A DNA stretch of 64,000 nt from Croceicoccus sediminis (lineage in GTDB: Bacteria; Pseudomonadota; Alphaproteobacteria; Sphingomonadales; Sphingomonadaceae), in the NCBI RefSeq assembly GCF_007570835.1, contig NZ_SUNC01000005.1:124001-188000 (forward strand). The letters are read 5' to 3'. This document shows, piece by piece, positions 39,602 to 49,342 of the stretch. Each line of letters starts with the position of its first letter. Position 1 is the first letter of the stretch. The notes below the pieces were generated by a model. That model searched no databases and was not told the DNA's origin. It was given only the letters and a program-made list of their open reading frames with translations. The position numbers and the translations under genes are program-made.

Positions 39602-40921
39602 ATGACCGACCTTTTCGAATCCGACGCGCCCCCGCCGACAAGCCAGCCCGAACCGGGCGAAGATGCACCGCTGGCCGATCGCCTGCGCCCGCGCACGCTG
39701 GCCGACGTGGTGGGGCAGGACCACCTGACCGGCCCCGAAGGCACCATCGGGCGCATGGTCGCGGCAGGACGGCTGACCAGCATGATCCTGTGGGGCCCGC
39801 CCGGCACCGGCAAGACCAGCATCGCGCGGCTTCTGGCCGACAGCGTGGGAATGCGCTTTGCCGCGGTCAGCGCGGTCTTTTCGGGTGTCGCCGACCTCAA
39901 GAAAGCGTTTGCAGAAGCCGAGAAGGCACAAGCCGCAGGGCAACGCACCCTGTTGTTCGTGGACGAGATTCACCGCTTCAACCGCGCGCAGCAGGACGGT
40001 TTCCTGCCCTTCGTGGAACGCGGAACGGTCACTCTGGTCGGCGCGACGACCGAAAATCCCAGCTTTGCGCTCAACGCCGCATTGCTGTCGCGCGCGCAGG
40101 TACTGGTGCTGGAACGGCTGGACGAGGCTGCGCTGGACCTGTTGCTGGGCCGGGCCGAGGAACTGGCGGGTCCGCTGCCGCTGAATCCCGATGCGCGCAC
40201 GGCGCTGGTCGCCAGTGCCGATGGCGACGGGCGTTTCCTGCTCAACCAGGCAGAAACGCTCTATGCGGCCAAGATCGAAGATCCCCTCGACACCGATGGC
40301 CTGCGCAAGTTCCTGCAACGGCGGCTGGCGGTCTATGACAAGGATCGCGACGGGCATTACAACCTGATTTCCGCGCTTCACAAGTCGCTACGCGGGTCCG
40401 ATCCGCAGGCCGCGCTCTACTGGATGGCGCGCATGCTGACGGCGGGGGAGGAACCGCTTTACGTCCTGCGGCGTCTCGTCCGTTTTGCCAGCGAGGATAT
40501 CGGGCTGGCCGACCCCCAGGCGCTGGTCCAGTGCCTTGCCGCCAAGGACGCCTACGAGTTCCTGGGTAGCCCCGAAGGCGAGCTCGCCATCGTGCAGGCC
40601 TGCCTCTATTGCGCCACCGCGCCCAAATCGAACGCGGCTTACAAGGCGCAGAAGGCGGCATGGAAAAGCGCGCGTGAAACCGGCAGCCTTGCCCCGCCTC
40701 AGAATATCCTCAACGCCCCGACGAAGCTGATGAAGGACCTGGGCTACGGCAAGGGCTATGCCTATGACCACGATGCCGAAGGCGGCTTTTCGGGCGCGAA
40801 CTACTGGCCCGATGGGATGGAGCGGACCGAATACTACCACCCCGTTCCGCGCGGGTTCGAGCGGCAGGTGATCGAGAGGATGGAATGGTGGGAGCGCAAG
40901 CGGCGGGAGCGTCAGGGCTGA
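39602..40921 (+). CDS. rarA: Replication-associated recombination protein A (AAA+ ATPase)
   Basis: A 439-residue protein of the MgsA/RarA/WRNIP1 family that acts at stalled replication forks. It begins PLADRLRPRTLADVVGQDHL, has Walker A LWGPPGTGKTSIAR, Walker B LLFVDEIHRFNRAQQDGFLP and sensor GATTENPSFALNAALLSRAQ. The C-terminal tetramerisation part ends in YHPVPRGFERQVIERMEWWE. ATG 39602 (MTDLFES) matches family length. The end overlaps the next gene by 37 bases. Confidence 0.96.
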   Translation: MTDLFESDAPPPTSQPEPGEDAPLADRLRPRTLADVVGQDHLTGPEGTIGRMVAAGRLTSMILWGPPGTGKTSIARLLADSVGMRFAAVSAVFSGVADLKKAFAEAEKAQAAGQRTLLFVDEIHRFNRAQQDGFLPFVERGTVTLVGATTENPSFALNAALLSRAQVLVLERLDEAALDLLLGRAEELAGPLPLNPDARTALVASADGDGRFLLNQAETLYAAKIEDPLDTDGLRKFLQRRLAVYDKDRDGHYNLISALHKSLRGSDPQAALYWMARMLTAGEEPLYVLRRLVRFASEDIGLADPQALVQCLAAKDAYEFLGSPEGELAIVQACLYCATAPKSNAAYKAQKAAWKSARETGSLAPPQNILNAPTKLMKDLGYGKGYAYDHDAEGGFSGANYWPDGMERTEYYHPVPRGFERQVIERMEWWERKRRERQG

Positions 40922-41808
40922 TCCCGCCGCCCGCCTTCCGGCACTTCGTCGCCATTGACTGGTCTGGCGCTGCCGGGCCGCGGCAGAAAGGCATCGCTGT
41001 CGCCTTGGCCGCATCAGAAGGCGGACCGCCCGTGCTGATCGAGCCGGAACGCACATGGTCGCGCGCCGATGTGCTGTCGTTTTTGCGCGAAGACTTGCCC
41101 GACGACACGTTGGTCGGGCTGGACCTTGGCATATCGCTGCCCTTTGCCGATTGCGGTGCGTTCTTTCCCGGTTGGCAGGACAGCCCAGCCGACGCGAAGG
41201 CGCTGTGGCAGGTGATCGACGATATCTGCGCCGGGGACGATTATCTGTCGGCCGGTAGCTTCGTCGATCATCCCGAACTCTCGCGCTATTTCCGCCGCCA
41301 CGGCGGGCGTGAAGGCGACCGGTTCCATGCACCCGACGCGCAGGACAGGCGCGGCCGTTTCAGGGTGACCGAACGGGCGCAGGAGGCGCTGGGGTGCAAG
41401 CCCTATTCGAATTTCAACCTGGTCGGCGCGGCACAGGTGGGCAAGTCCAGCCTGACGGGAATGCGGGTCCTCAACCGGCTGAACGGCAGGATCCCGGTCT
41501 GGCCCATAGATCCGCTGCCCCGGTCGGGCCCGGTCATCGCCGAAATCTATACCGCGATCTCTGCCGTCACCGCAGCGCGCGCCGCTGGGAGGAGCAAGAT
41601 CCGCGACTTGGCAGACCTCGACGCCGCACTTTGCGTCCTGGGATCTGCCCCAATCGGGCGCACGGGGCCGGTGACCGACCATGCCTCCGACGCGCTGCTG
41701 ACTGCCGCATGGCTACGCGGTGCTGCCGGAATCGCCGGACTCTGGTCGCCCGCCGCGCTTACGCCGACGATCGCGCGCACCGAGGGGTGGACTTTCGGCG
41801 CGCCGTGA
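40885..41808 (+). CDS. DUF429-like predicted nuclease of RNase H fold
   Basis: A 307-residue protein. It shows a beta-strand with acidic residue near the start (FRHFVAIDWSGA), a second acidic strand (LVGLDLGISLPF), a later strand with a glutamate (VIAEIYTAIS) and a C-terminal TDHASDALLTAAWLR. This spacing of acids resembles RNase H-like proteins such as the DUF429 group, but identity is tentative. The ATG lies inside the 3' end of rarA, so expression is probably coupled. Partnership with RarA in DNA repair is only suggested by position. Confidence 0.65.
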   Translation: MVGAQAAGASGLIPPPAFRHFVAIDWSGAAGPRQKGIAVALAASEGGPPVLIEPERTWSRADVLSFLREDLPDDTLVGLDLGISLPFADCGAFFPGWQDSPADAKALWQVIDDICAGDDYLSAGSFVDHPELSRYFRRHGGREGDRFHAPDAQDRRGRFRVTERAQEALGCKPYSNFNLVGAAQVGKSSLTGMRVLNRLNGRIPVWPIDPLPRSGPVIAEIYTAISAVTAARAAGRSKIRDLADLDAALCVLGSAPIGRTGPVTDHASDALLTAAWLRGAAGIAGLWSPAALTPTIARTEGWTFGAP

Positions 41809-41901
41809 ATGGCACCCAAATTGAGAATATCGTCGCCTTGCGTTGCAGAAGGGCTGGACGAGCGCCGCGCCCTTGTGCATGGGGGCGATCCGATGCCTCG
41901 G

Positions 41902-41977
41902 GCCGGCTTAGCTCAGTTGGTAGAGCAGTTGATTTGTAATCATCAGGCCGCGGGTTCGAATCCTGCAGCCGGCACCA
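41902..41977 (+). tRNA. tRNA-Thr (anticodon TGT)
   Basis: A 76-base cloverleaf with encoded CCA. The acceptor stem is GCCGGCT (41902-41908) with AGCCGGC (41967-41973). The D arm is GCTC...GAGC and the T arm GCGGG-TTCGAAT-CCTGC. The anticodon loop TTTGTAA gives TGT, which reads threonine codons ACA and, by modification, others. The anticodon stem GTTGA/TCATC has one U-U mismatch at 28-42. Confidence 0.95.
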
Positions 41978-42004
41978 GGCAACCCCGACAATATCCGCTT
42001 TGAA

Positions 42005-42022
42005 GCACCCCTTGCAGGGTGC
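42005..42022. terminator. Terminator-like hairpin between tRNA-Thr and citE-like gene
   Basis: GCACCC (42005-42010) pairs with GGGTGC (42017-42022) around six bases. It lies between the plus-strand tRNA and the minus-strand lyase gene, so it could end both transcripts. There is no T-run and the stem is short, so confidence is modest. Confidence 0.4.
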
Positions 42023-42034
42023 CTCGCCGTGGCC

Positions 42035-42892
42035 TCAACAGTTGGCGCGGGCCAGCAATGCCTGGGCCTGGCGCAAGTGCGGCGCGTCGATCATCTTGCC
42101 GTCCAGTTGCAGCGCGCCGACGCCCGGATTTGCGGCAAAGGCAGCCACGACGCTGCGCGCGTGGGCGATTTCTTCCTCGGACGGCGTAAACGCGTCATTG
42201 ATGACCGCGATCTGGCTGGGGTGAATGGCCATCATCCCGGTAAACCCGTCCCGCGCGCCGCGCGCGGCATAGGCGGCCAGACCGTCGAGGTCCTTGATCG
42301 CCGGATAGACCGTTTCCACCGCCGGCACACCTGCAGCATGGGCGGCGAAAAGCGTGAGGGAGCGGGCCAGCTGATAGGGCGGCGTGTAGGAACCGTCCGC
42401 TTCGCGTGAGGTGCTGGCGCCGATTGCCGCGGGCAGATCCTCGGCCCCCCAGGTCACGCCTGCAAGATGCGCGGCGCAAGAGGCATATGTGCCCATTCCA
42501 AAGATCGCGGCAGGCGTCTCCGATGCGATCGGCAGGACAGGTACGCGCTGATCTTCGGGGATGAGCGTCATGAGCGCCGCGACCGTATCCGCGCTTTCGC
42601 ACTTGGGCAGGACCAGCCCGTCAGGCCCGGCAGGCATCACTTGCGCCAGATCGCCTTGCGCCCAAGGCCCGTCGAGAGGATTGATGCGCACGAAAAGTCG
42701 CGGCGCGCCCTGTTCGGCGCGGTCCGAACGCTCACGCAGGAACTGGGCCACGTTCTCGCGCGCCTCGGCCTTCCGGTCGGCGGCCACCGAATCTTCGAGG
42801 TCGAAGAGGAGCGCATCGGCCCCAAGGCCCATCGCCTTTTCCATGCGTTCCGGCCTGTCGCCGGGGACGAACAGCAGCGAGCGCAGCTTCAT
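42035..42892 (-). CDS. CitE-like CoA-ester lyase (HpcH/HpaI family), probable beta-hydroxyacyl-CoA lyase
   Basis: A 285-residue TIM-barrel lyase. It begins MKLRSLLFVPGDRPERMEKA and has ALLFDLEDSVAADRKAEAR, LFVRINPLDGPW and GLVLPKCES, the acidic and arginine ligands of the CitE family. No other citrate lyase subunit is near. In Mycobacterium tuberculosis the CitE-like Rv2498c is a stereospecific (R)-beta-hydroxyacyl-CoA lyase acting on (R)-HMG-CoA and citramalyl-CoA, beside a MaoC gene, an isovaleryl-CoA dehydrogenase and methylcrotonyl-CoA carboxylase genes. This gene is paired with maoC (ATGA overlap) and shares a promoter block with ivd-mccB-mccA. By that context I infer it cleaves (R)-3-hydroxy-3-methylglutaryl-CoA to acetoacetate and acetyl-CoA. 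Confidence 0.85.
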   Translation of the reverse strand: MKLRSLLFVPGDRPERMEKAMGLGADALLFDLEDSVAADRKAEARENVAQFLRERSDRAEQGAPRLFVRINPLDGPWAQGDLAQVMPAGPDGLVLPKCESADTVAALMTLIPEDQRVPVLPIASETPAAIFGMGTYASCAAHLAGVTWGAEDLPAAIGASTSREADGSYTPPYQLARSLTLFAAHAAGVPAVETVYPAIKDLDGLAAYAARGARDGFTGMMAIHPSQIAVINDAFTPSEEEIAHARSVVAAFAANPGVGALQLDGKMIDAPHLRQAQALLARANC

Positions 42893-43341
42893 GCAGACGC
42901 TCCTTTCAGGAGAGCCATGCGGAGGCACTGACAGACGACTTCGCCGCGCTGATTGAACAGTTCGTGCCGGAACGTCACGATGCCGCAACCCGGACGGGAC
43001 CGCGAATCCTTGAGCTCGACCACTTCTGTGCGGGCGCGCAAGGTGTCGCCGATAAAGACCGGTTTGGGCATCGTAAGCTTGTCATAGCCAAGGTTGGCGA
43101 CAAGCGTTCCAAGCGTCGTGTCGCCGACCGACAGACCGACCATCAATGCGAAAGTGAAAGTCCCGTTGACGAGAATCTGACCAAATTCGCTTTCCTTTGC
43201 CACCTCGGCATCAAGATGCAGCGGCTGCGGATTGTGGGTCATCGTCGTGAACAGCAGGTTGTCCGTCTCGGTGACGGTCCGCCCGATTTCGTGCGTGATC
43301 GTGTCACCCACGTTCCAATCGCCATAAAAACGTCCGGCCAT
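42889..43341 (-). CDS. MaoC-type (R)-specific enoyl-CoA hydratase
   Basis: A 150-residue single hot-dog domain. TTMTHNPQPLHLDAEVAKES carries the Asn/His hydratase motif, and FGQILVNGTFTFALMVGLSVGDTT follows. Family enzymes add water to trans-2-enoyl-CoA to give the (R)-3-hydroxy product. With the CitE-like lyase downstream and a promoter shared with the leucine operon, the likely substrate is 3-methylglutaconyl-CoA. The alternative is mesaconyl- or itaconyl-type CoA esters. It is the first gene of the two-gene operon; the operator lies 78 bases upstream. Confidence 0.85.
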   Translation of the reverse strand: MAGRFYGDWNVGDTITHEIGRTVTETDNLLFTTMTHNPQPLHLDAEVAKESEFGQILVNGTFTFALMVGLSVGDTTLGTLVANLGYDKLTMPKPVFIGDTLRARTEVVELKDSRSRPGCGIVTFRHELFNQRGEVVCQCLRMALLKGASA

Positions 43342-43419
43342 GCAGATCCTCTCCTCTGATGGCTCTATATCTAGGTTGCCGGATCACGCTTGGGAAATCG
43401 AAAGTCGGGGTGTGGCTGG

Positions 43420-43434
43420 ATAGATTTCATCTAT
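43420..43434 (-). promoter_or_regulatory. LysR-type operator/promoter of maoC-citE, twin of the ivd operator
   Basis: ATAGAT (43420-43425) and ATCTAT (43429-43434) form a perfect inverted repeat around TTC. AAGTCGGGG lies at 43402-43410, again nine bases away, and GATGCGCC follows. Beyond the G-run on the far side, both promoters also share an ATTTC element. The spacing is identical to the ivd site at 8777-8809. Confidence 0.7.
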
Positions 43435-43497
43435 GATGCGCCCAGCCACGCATCGAAACCGCCCTATCGTACCTTTTCAGGGAAAGGCAGCAGCGCG

Positions 43498-44703
<1,206 letters not shown>

Positions 44704-44710
44704 GGGTGTT

Positions 44711-45493
44711 TCAGCTTTTCACAAAAGAAATCAGGGCTTGCGCCAGGGCTTCGGGCGCTTCGAACGTGGCGAGATGCGCGCCATCGACAGACACATGAAC
44801 GGCGCCCGGAATGGTATCTACCAGAAACGCGCCATGCCCTTCATAAGGGGTCGATGCGTCCCGCGTGCCGGTCACGACCAGAACGGGCGATGCGATCCCG
44901 CCGATGCGCCCTGCAAGGTCCATGTCGCGGATCGCCGCGCAGCACCCGGCATAGCCGTGCGGGTCCATCGCGACCAGCTGCCGCAAGACGGTGTCGTAAA
45001 GCGCAGGGTCGTCCTCCCGCATTTCAGGCGACAGGAAACGCCCCATCGCCAGCTCCGCGATGGAGGACATGCCCTGGCCCAGAACCGTGTCGATGCGGGC
45101 CTGCCACGCGGCCGGGTCCATCGTTACCGATGTGCAGACCAGCGCCAGCTTCTCCACCCGCTCCGGCTGCAAGAGTGCCAGTTCCATCCCGATCATCGCG
45201 CCAAGCGACACGCCAGCGATGGAAAAACCGTGAAGACCAGCCTCGTCCGCCACGGCCAGGACGTCGTTCGCCAGCATTTCCAGCGAATAGTCCCCGGTGT
45301 CGTGCGCGTCGGATGCCCCGTGGCCGCGCGTGTCGATGCGCAGCAGGCGGAACTGTTCGCGCAGCTGCGGCAGCAGCGGGTCCCAAAGGTCCATGTCCGT
45401 GCCGATGGAATTGAGCAGGACGAGCGCGGGCGCATCGTCGCGCCCCTCCAGCTTCCAGTAGATCCGCGCGCCGGAAACGTCGGTAAAGGACAT
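44711..45493 (-). CDS. pcaD: 3-oxoadipate enol-lactonase
   Basis: A 260-residue alpha/beta hydrolase that opens beta-ketoadipate enol-lactone to beta-ketoadipate. The nucleophile elbow is AGVSLGAMIGM, the catalytic histidine is in VDGAHLATFEAPE, and LLNSIGTDMDLWDPLLPQL and IDTRGHGASD are typical of PcaD. The ATG overlaps the pcaJ stop as TGATG. No 4-carboxymuconolactone decarboxylase is fused to it, in keeping with the catechol branch. Confidence 0.93.
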   Translation of the reverse strand: MSFTDVSGARIYWKLEGRDDAPALVLLNSIGTDMDLWDPLLPQLREQFRLLRIDTRGHGASDAHDTGDYSLEMLANDVLAVADEAGLHGFSIAGVSLGAMIGMELALLQPERVEKLALVCTSVTMDPAAWQARIDTVLGQGMSSIAELAMGRFLSPEMREDDPALYDTVLRQLVAMDPHGYAGCCAAIRDMDLAGRIGGIASPVLVVTGTRDASTPYEGHGAFLVDTIPGAVHVSVDGAHLATFEAPEALAQALISFVKS

Positions 45494-46146
45494 CAGGCCG
45501 CGCCCTCGAACGAATGCGCGAAGGGAGCGCCGGTCCGGGCCTGCACGTCCGCAACGCTGACGCCGGGGGCCAGTTCGATCAGCTTCAGTCCGCCTGCGTC
45601 GCGATCGATGGTGAATACGGCAAGATCGGTGATGATCATGTCCACAACGCGCTTGCCCGTCAGCGGCAGGTTGCATTCGGGCAGTATCTTGGGGCTGCCG
45701 TCGCGCGCCACGTGATCCATGACGACGACCACGCGCTTCACCCCGGCGACAAGATCCATCGCGCCGCCCATGCCCTTCACCATCTTTCCCGGAATCATCC
45801 AGTTGGCAAGGTCGCCGTCGGCAGACACTTCCATCGCGCCCAGAACGGCCATGTCGATATGTCCGCCGCGGATCATCGCAAAGCTGTCGGCGCTTGAGAA
45901 AAAACTTGAGGTCGGCAACGCGGTCACGGTCTGCTTGCCCGCGTTGATGAGGTCGGGGTCGACCTCGTCCTCTTCGGGAAACGGGCCGATCCCCAGCATC
46001 CCGTTCTCGCTCTGCAGCGTCACGTTGATACCCTCGGGCACGTGATTGGCGACCAGCGTGGGAATGCCTATGCCAAGGTTCACATGAAACCCGTCGCGCA
46101 GTTCGCGCGCCGCGCGGGCGGCAATTTCATCGCGTGTCCAGCCCAT
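45493..46146 (-). CDS. pcaJ: 3-oxoadipate CoA-transferase subunit B
   Basis: A 217-residue beta subunit. It moves CoA from succinyl-CoA to 3-oxoadipate together with PcaI. The catalytic glutamate lies in [15 protein letters not shown], and [16 protein letters not shown] and [16 protein letters not shown] are family marks. Its ATG overlaps the pcaI stop (TGATG). Similar enzymes use acetoacetate, but the neighbours settle the substrate. Confidence 0.94.
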   Translation of the reverse strand: MGWTRDEIAARAARELRDGFHVNLGIGIPTLVANHVPEGINVTLQSENGMLGIGPFPEEDEVDPDLINAGKQTVTALPTSSFFSSADSFAMIRGGHIDMAVLGAMEVSADGDLANWMIPGKMVKGMGGAMDLVAGVKRVVVVMDHVARDGSPKILPECNLPLTGKRVVDMIITDLAVFTIDRDAGGLKLIELAPGVSVADVQARTGAPFAHSFEGAA

Positions 46147-46853
46147 CAGGCCGGGTCCTTCTGGCGCACGGTGCGCTTTTCGATCCGCTTTTCGTTGATG
46201 GTCGAAAGCACGACGCGGTCGACATAGATGCCCGGCGTGTGGATGCAGTCGGGGTCGAACGTGCCGACGGGCACGATTTCCTCGACTTCGGCAACCGTGA
46301 CTTTGCCCGCCGTCGCCATGTTGGGATTGAAGTTTCGCGCCGTCTTGCGGAACATCAGGTTTCCGGATTCGTCCGCGCGCCAAGCCTTCACGATCGACAG
46401 GTCCGAACGCAGCCAAGTTTCTCTAACGTATTCCTGTCCCTCGAACGTTTCGACCGGCTTGCCTTCGGCCACGACCGTCCCGACGCCGGTTTTCGTATAG
46501 AACGCCGGGATGCCCGCCCCGCCTGCGCGGATGCGTTCGGCCAGCGTCCCTTGCGGATTGAGTTCCAGTTCCAGTTCGCCCGACAGGTACTGGCTTTCGA
46601 AAAGCTTGTTCTCCCCCACGTAGGACGAGATCATCTTCTTCACCTGCCGGCTTTCGAGCAGCATCCAAAGTCCGAAGCCGTCGGCCCCGGCATTGTTCGA
46701 GATCACGGTCAGATTTTTCGTCCCGGCATCGCGGATCGCGGGGATCAGGGATTCGGGATTGCCGGAGAGGCCGAAGCCCCCCGACATGATCGTCATCCCG
46801 TCGAACAGCAATCCGTCAAGCGCGGCGGCCGGACTTTGGAATACCTTGCTCAT
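46146..46853 (-). CDS. pcaI: 3-oxoadipate CoA-transferase subunit A
   Basis: A 235-residue alpha subunit of the CoA-transferase. [20 protein letters not shown] holds the glycine-rich CoA-binding loop, and [20 protein letters not shown] and [18 protein letters not shown] are family marks. ATG 46853 ([12 protein letters not shown]) was chosen over an in-frame extension that runs back into catA. It follows catA by 10 bases. Confidence 0.94.
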   Translation of the reverse strand: MSKVFQSPAAALDGLLFDGMTIMSGGFGLSGNPESLIPAIRDAGTKNLTVISNNAGADGFGLWMLLESRQVKKMISSYVGENKLFESQYLSGELELELNPQGTLAERIRAGGAGIPAFYTKTGVGTVVAEGKPVETFEGQEYVRETWLRSDLSIVKAWRADESGNLMFRKTARNFNPNMATAGKVTVAEVEEIVPVGTFDPDCIHTPGIYVDRVVLSTINEKRIEKRTVRQKDPA

Positions 46854-46863
46854 CGTGCCTGTC

Positions 46864-47754
46864 TCAAGCCTCTGCGCGGGCGCGGGCGGAGAATTCCTCT
46901 TCGTCATGCGAAGTCGCCCGCTGCAGGCTGAAATCGAAGACGATGCCCGCATCGATGCCGTCGCGTTCGGGAACGGGCAGCAGTCCATCGCGCGTGCCGA
47001 ATGCAAAATCGTCGCGGGCGAAGGGATCGTCGCCGAAATTGATCTGCGTCGTCAGCGTGCGATAGCCCGGTGCCTCAATAAAGAAGTGGACGTGGGCCGG
47101 GCGATTGCCGTGGCGGCCCAGCGCCTGCATCAGCACGTCGGTCGCGCCCTGCGGTGGCACCGAATAGCCGTTCGGCATCTTCGAATGGAAGCTGTAGCGA
47201 CCATCGTCGCCAAGCTTGATCCGGCGGCGGTTGTTGAACGGGGTCTGCTCGCCCGTGGGATCGAAGTGCGAATAGAAGCCCTTCGAATTGGCGTGCCAGA
47301 CGTGAAGAATCGCGTCCTTGACCGGCTCTCCATCAGGGCCGGTAACCTGGCCCTGCATGCGCAGCGTGCCGGTTTCGTCCGGATCGGAGGTGAGGTTGGC
47401 GTCGCCTTCGACGATCGGTGCGCCCGCGACATAGAGCGGGCCTTCGATCGTACGCGGCGTGCCACCCGTCCGGCCGGCTTCGGCGTCGCGTTCGTCCATG
47501 ACGAGGTCCATGAAGTGTTCAAGGCCGACACCCGGCACGATCAGGCCAAGTTCCTGCGCGCCGTTCTGGAGGAAGCTGATCGCCTGCCAGAATTCGCTTT
47601 CGGTAATGTCATGCTTGATGATCGTCGCCATCAGCCCTTCGAGCAGGTCGCGCGTGATCGCCTTGAGGCGGGCATCGCCGCCGGGTTGATCTATCCCGGC
47701 CGAACGATCCAGCAGGGTCTGTACTGCGGGAGTTTGAAGGAAATCGTTAGTCAT
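46864..47754 (-). CDS. catA: Catechol 1,2-dioxygenase (intradiol)
   Basis: A 296-residue non-heme Fe(III) dioxygenase that opens catechol to cis,cis-muconate. The helical N-terminal dimer domain is followed by the iron site: Tyr in GPLYVAGAP, Tyr in GRYSFHSKMPNGYSVP, and two His in RPAHVHFFIEAPGY. The order YxVP and HVH is that of catechol and hydroxyquinol dioxygenases; its cat neighbours favour catechol. AGGAGAGG precedes the ATG. The gene lies between catC and pcaI. Confidence 0.93.
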   Translation of the reverse strand: MTNDFLQTPAVQTLLDRSAGIDQPGGDARLKAITRDLLEGLMATIIKHDITESEFWQAISFLQNGAQELGLIVPGVGLEHFMDLVMDERDAEAGRTGGTPRTIEGPLYVAGAPIVEGDANLTSDPDETGTLRMQGQVTGPDGEPVKDAILHVWHANSKGFYSHFDPTGEQTPFNNRRRIKLGDDGRYSFHSKMPNGYSVPPQGATDVLMQALGRHGNRPAHVHFFIEAPGYRTLTTQINFGDDPFARDDFAFGTRDGLLPVPERDGIDAGIVFDFSLQRATSHDEEEFSARARAEA

Positions 47755-47814
47755 GATCCTCTCCTCGGATCGGTTGTGAATTAAGCGAAGGGGCTTCGCT
47801 TGCGGTCGGGGGGC

Positions 47815-48105
47815 TTACCTGTCGTCGTCGTGAAGCGACGAGGGATGGCGGCAAAGGGCAACGACGCTGATCGTCATGAAAGGGTAGAGCGGCAGCGACA
47901 TCAGGATGTCGTGCAGCGCCGCGTTGCTTTCCACGTCGAAGATGCTGACGTTGCTGTACTGGCCGACGACGCGCCAGATGTGGCGCCATGTCCCGGCACG
48001 CTGCAGTTCCTGAAAGCGCGCCTTTTCGGCGGCCTTCAATTGCTCGAACTTGTCCGAATCGTAACCGTGCGGAACGTTTACATCCATCTCGACTTTGAAA
48101 AGCAC
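47815..48105 (-). CDS. catC: Muconolactone delta-isomerase
   Basis: A 96-residue protein, the usual length of CatC. It converts muconolactone to beta-ketoadipate enol-lactone as a decamer. FKVEMDVNVPHGYDSDKFEQL, GTWRHIWRVVGQYSNVSIFDV and LHDILMSLPLYPFM are family marks. The start is a GTG at 48105 directly behind AAAGGAGA. An open frame continues upstream through the end of catB, but the ribosome site and length decide for the GTG. Confidence 0.94.
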   Translation of the reverse strand: MLFKVEMDVNVPHGYDSDKFEQLKAAEKARFQELQRAGTWRHIWRVVGQYSNVSIFDVESNAALHDILMSLPLYPFMTISVVALCRHPSSLHDDDR

Positions 48106-48118
48106 GAATTGTCTCCTT

Positions 48119-49267
48119 TCAACCTGCGGCGACCGACACGGCGGTTCGGTTGGCATCGCGGCGCAAACAGGCGATCTTGTCTTCATCCAGCCCGATGCCG
48201 AGGCCAGGGCCCGCCGGAATGGCGAGCGAGAAATCGGAATAGTCGAGCGGCTCTGCCAGGATTTCCTCGGTCAGCAGCAGCGGCCCGAACAGCTCGGTCC
48301 CGAAATCGAGCGTGGCGAACGTGGCGAAACAGTGGGCCGATGCCACCGTCCCGATCCCGCCTTCGAGCATCGTGCCGCCATAAAGCGCGACACCCGCCGA
48401 CGCGGCGATCTGCGCCACGGAAGCGGCCGCGCGAAGGCCGCCCGACTGCTCGATCTTGACGGCAAAGACGTCGCCGGCACCCGCGCGGGCGTGGTCGAAC
48501 GCTGTGGCCGGGCCATTCAGCGCTTCGTCCACCATGATCGGTATCGGCGAATTCAGAGACAGCCGGGCCAGCCCTTCACGGTTCGAACGGTGGATCGGCT
48601 GTTCGCACAGATCGCAGCCCGCATCGGCCAGCATCGCCAGCCCTTCGCGCGCCTGCACCGGCGTCCAGGCCATGTTGACATCGACGCGGACCGATCCGCG
48701 GCTGCCCAGCGCCTTCTTGATCGCCGCGACATGGGCGACATCGTCGGCCACGCTGCGCTTGCCGATCTTGAGCTTGAACGTGTCGTGCCGGCGCGTTTCG
48801 ATCATGCGCTCGGCCTCTGCAATGTCCGTCGCGGTATCGCCGCTGGCCAGTGTCCAGAGTACGGGCAGCCTGTCGCGCACCCTTCCGCCCAGCAGTTCGC
48901 TGACCGGCAAGCCGCATCGCCGTCCCTGCGCATCGAGCAGGGCTGTTTCCACCGCGCACTTGGCGAAAGTGTTGCCGACCACGTGCCTGTCGAGCAGCGC
49001 CATCGCGCGCGCGGGCATTTCGGCGTCCTGCCCGATCAACAGCGGTGCAAAATAGGTATCGATAGCCAGCTTGATCGTCTCGGGCGCTTCGGGGCCATAG
49101 GCCATGCCGCCGATGGTCGTCGCCTCGCCCAGCCCTTCGCTGCCGTCGCTACACCGGATCCGCACCAGGCAGATCGTCTGACAGTTCATCGTCGCCATCG
49201 CCAGCACGTGGGGACGGATGGTGGGAACGTCGATGAGGACGGTTTCGATCTGGTCAATCTTGATCAT
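48119..49267 (-). CDS. catB: Muconate cycloisomerase
   Basis: A 382-residue enolase-superfamily enzyme that closes cis,cis-muconate to muconolactone. The KxK base pair is in TFKLKIGKRS, the metal ligands in VRVDVNMAWTP, CEQPI and PIMVDEAL, and the later lysine in VFAVKIEQSGG. It begins KIDQIETVLIDVPTIRPH as CatB proteins do. It is the first gene of the catBCA-pcaIJDF operon and diverges from catR across 75 bases. Confidence 0.94.
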   Translation of the reverse strand: MIKIDQIETVLIDVPTIRPHVLAMATMNCQTICLVRIRCSDGSEGLGEATTIGGMAYGPEAPETIKLAIDTYFAPLLIGQDAEMPARAMALLDRHVVGNTFAKCAVETALLDAQGRRCGLPVSELLGGRVRDRLPVLWTLASGDTATDIAEAERMIETRRHDTFKLKIGKRSVADDVAHVAAIKKALGSRGSVRVDVNMAWTPVQAREGLAMLADAGCDLCEQPIHRSNREGLARLSLNSPIPIMVDEALNGPATAFDHARAGAGDVFAVKIEQSGGLRAAASVAQIAASAGVALYGGTMLEGGIGTVASAHCFATFATLDFGTELFGPLLLTEEILAEPLDYSDFSLAIPAGPGLGIGLDEDKIACLRRDANRTAVSVAAG

Positions 49268-49326
49268 GCTGGATGCAGGCTAAGCCTTTCCGGCCGCAGA
49301 GAGAAAGACTATGTCGGTCCGATATT

Positions 49327-49341
49327 ATTCCGGAAAGGTAT
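49327..49341. promoter_or_regulatory. Probable CatR box in catB-catR intergenic region
   Basis: ATTC-N7-GTAT (49327-49330 and 49338-49341) differs at one base from the ATAC-N7-GTAT site of CatM/BenM-type regulators. It lies just before the catR ATG and 60 bases before the divergent catB ATG. The call rests on position and a partial match only. Confidence 0.4.
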
Positions 49342-49342
49342 C

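Noticed and set aside
42035-43341. Citrate lyase or ethylmalonyl-CoA pathway assignment for the citE-maoC pair
   Set aside because: No citrate lyase alpha or gamma subunit and no ethylmalonyl-CoA pathway genes are near; the shared promoter with ivd favours leucine catabolism.
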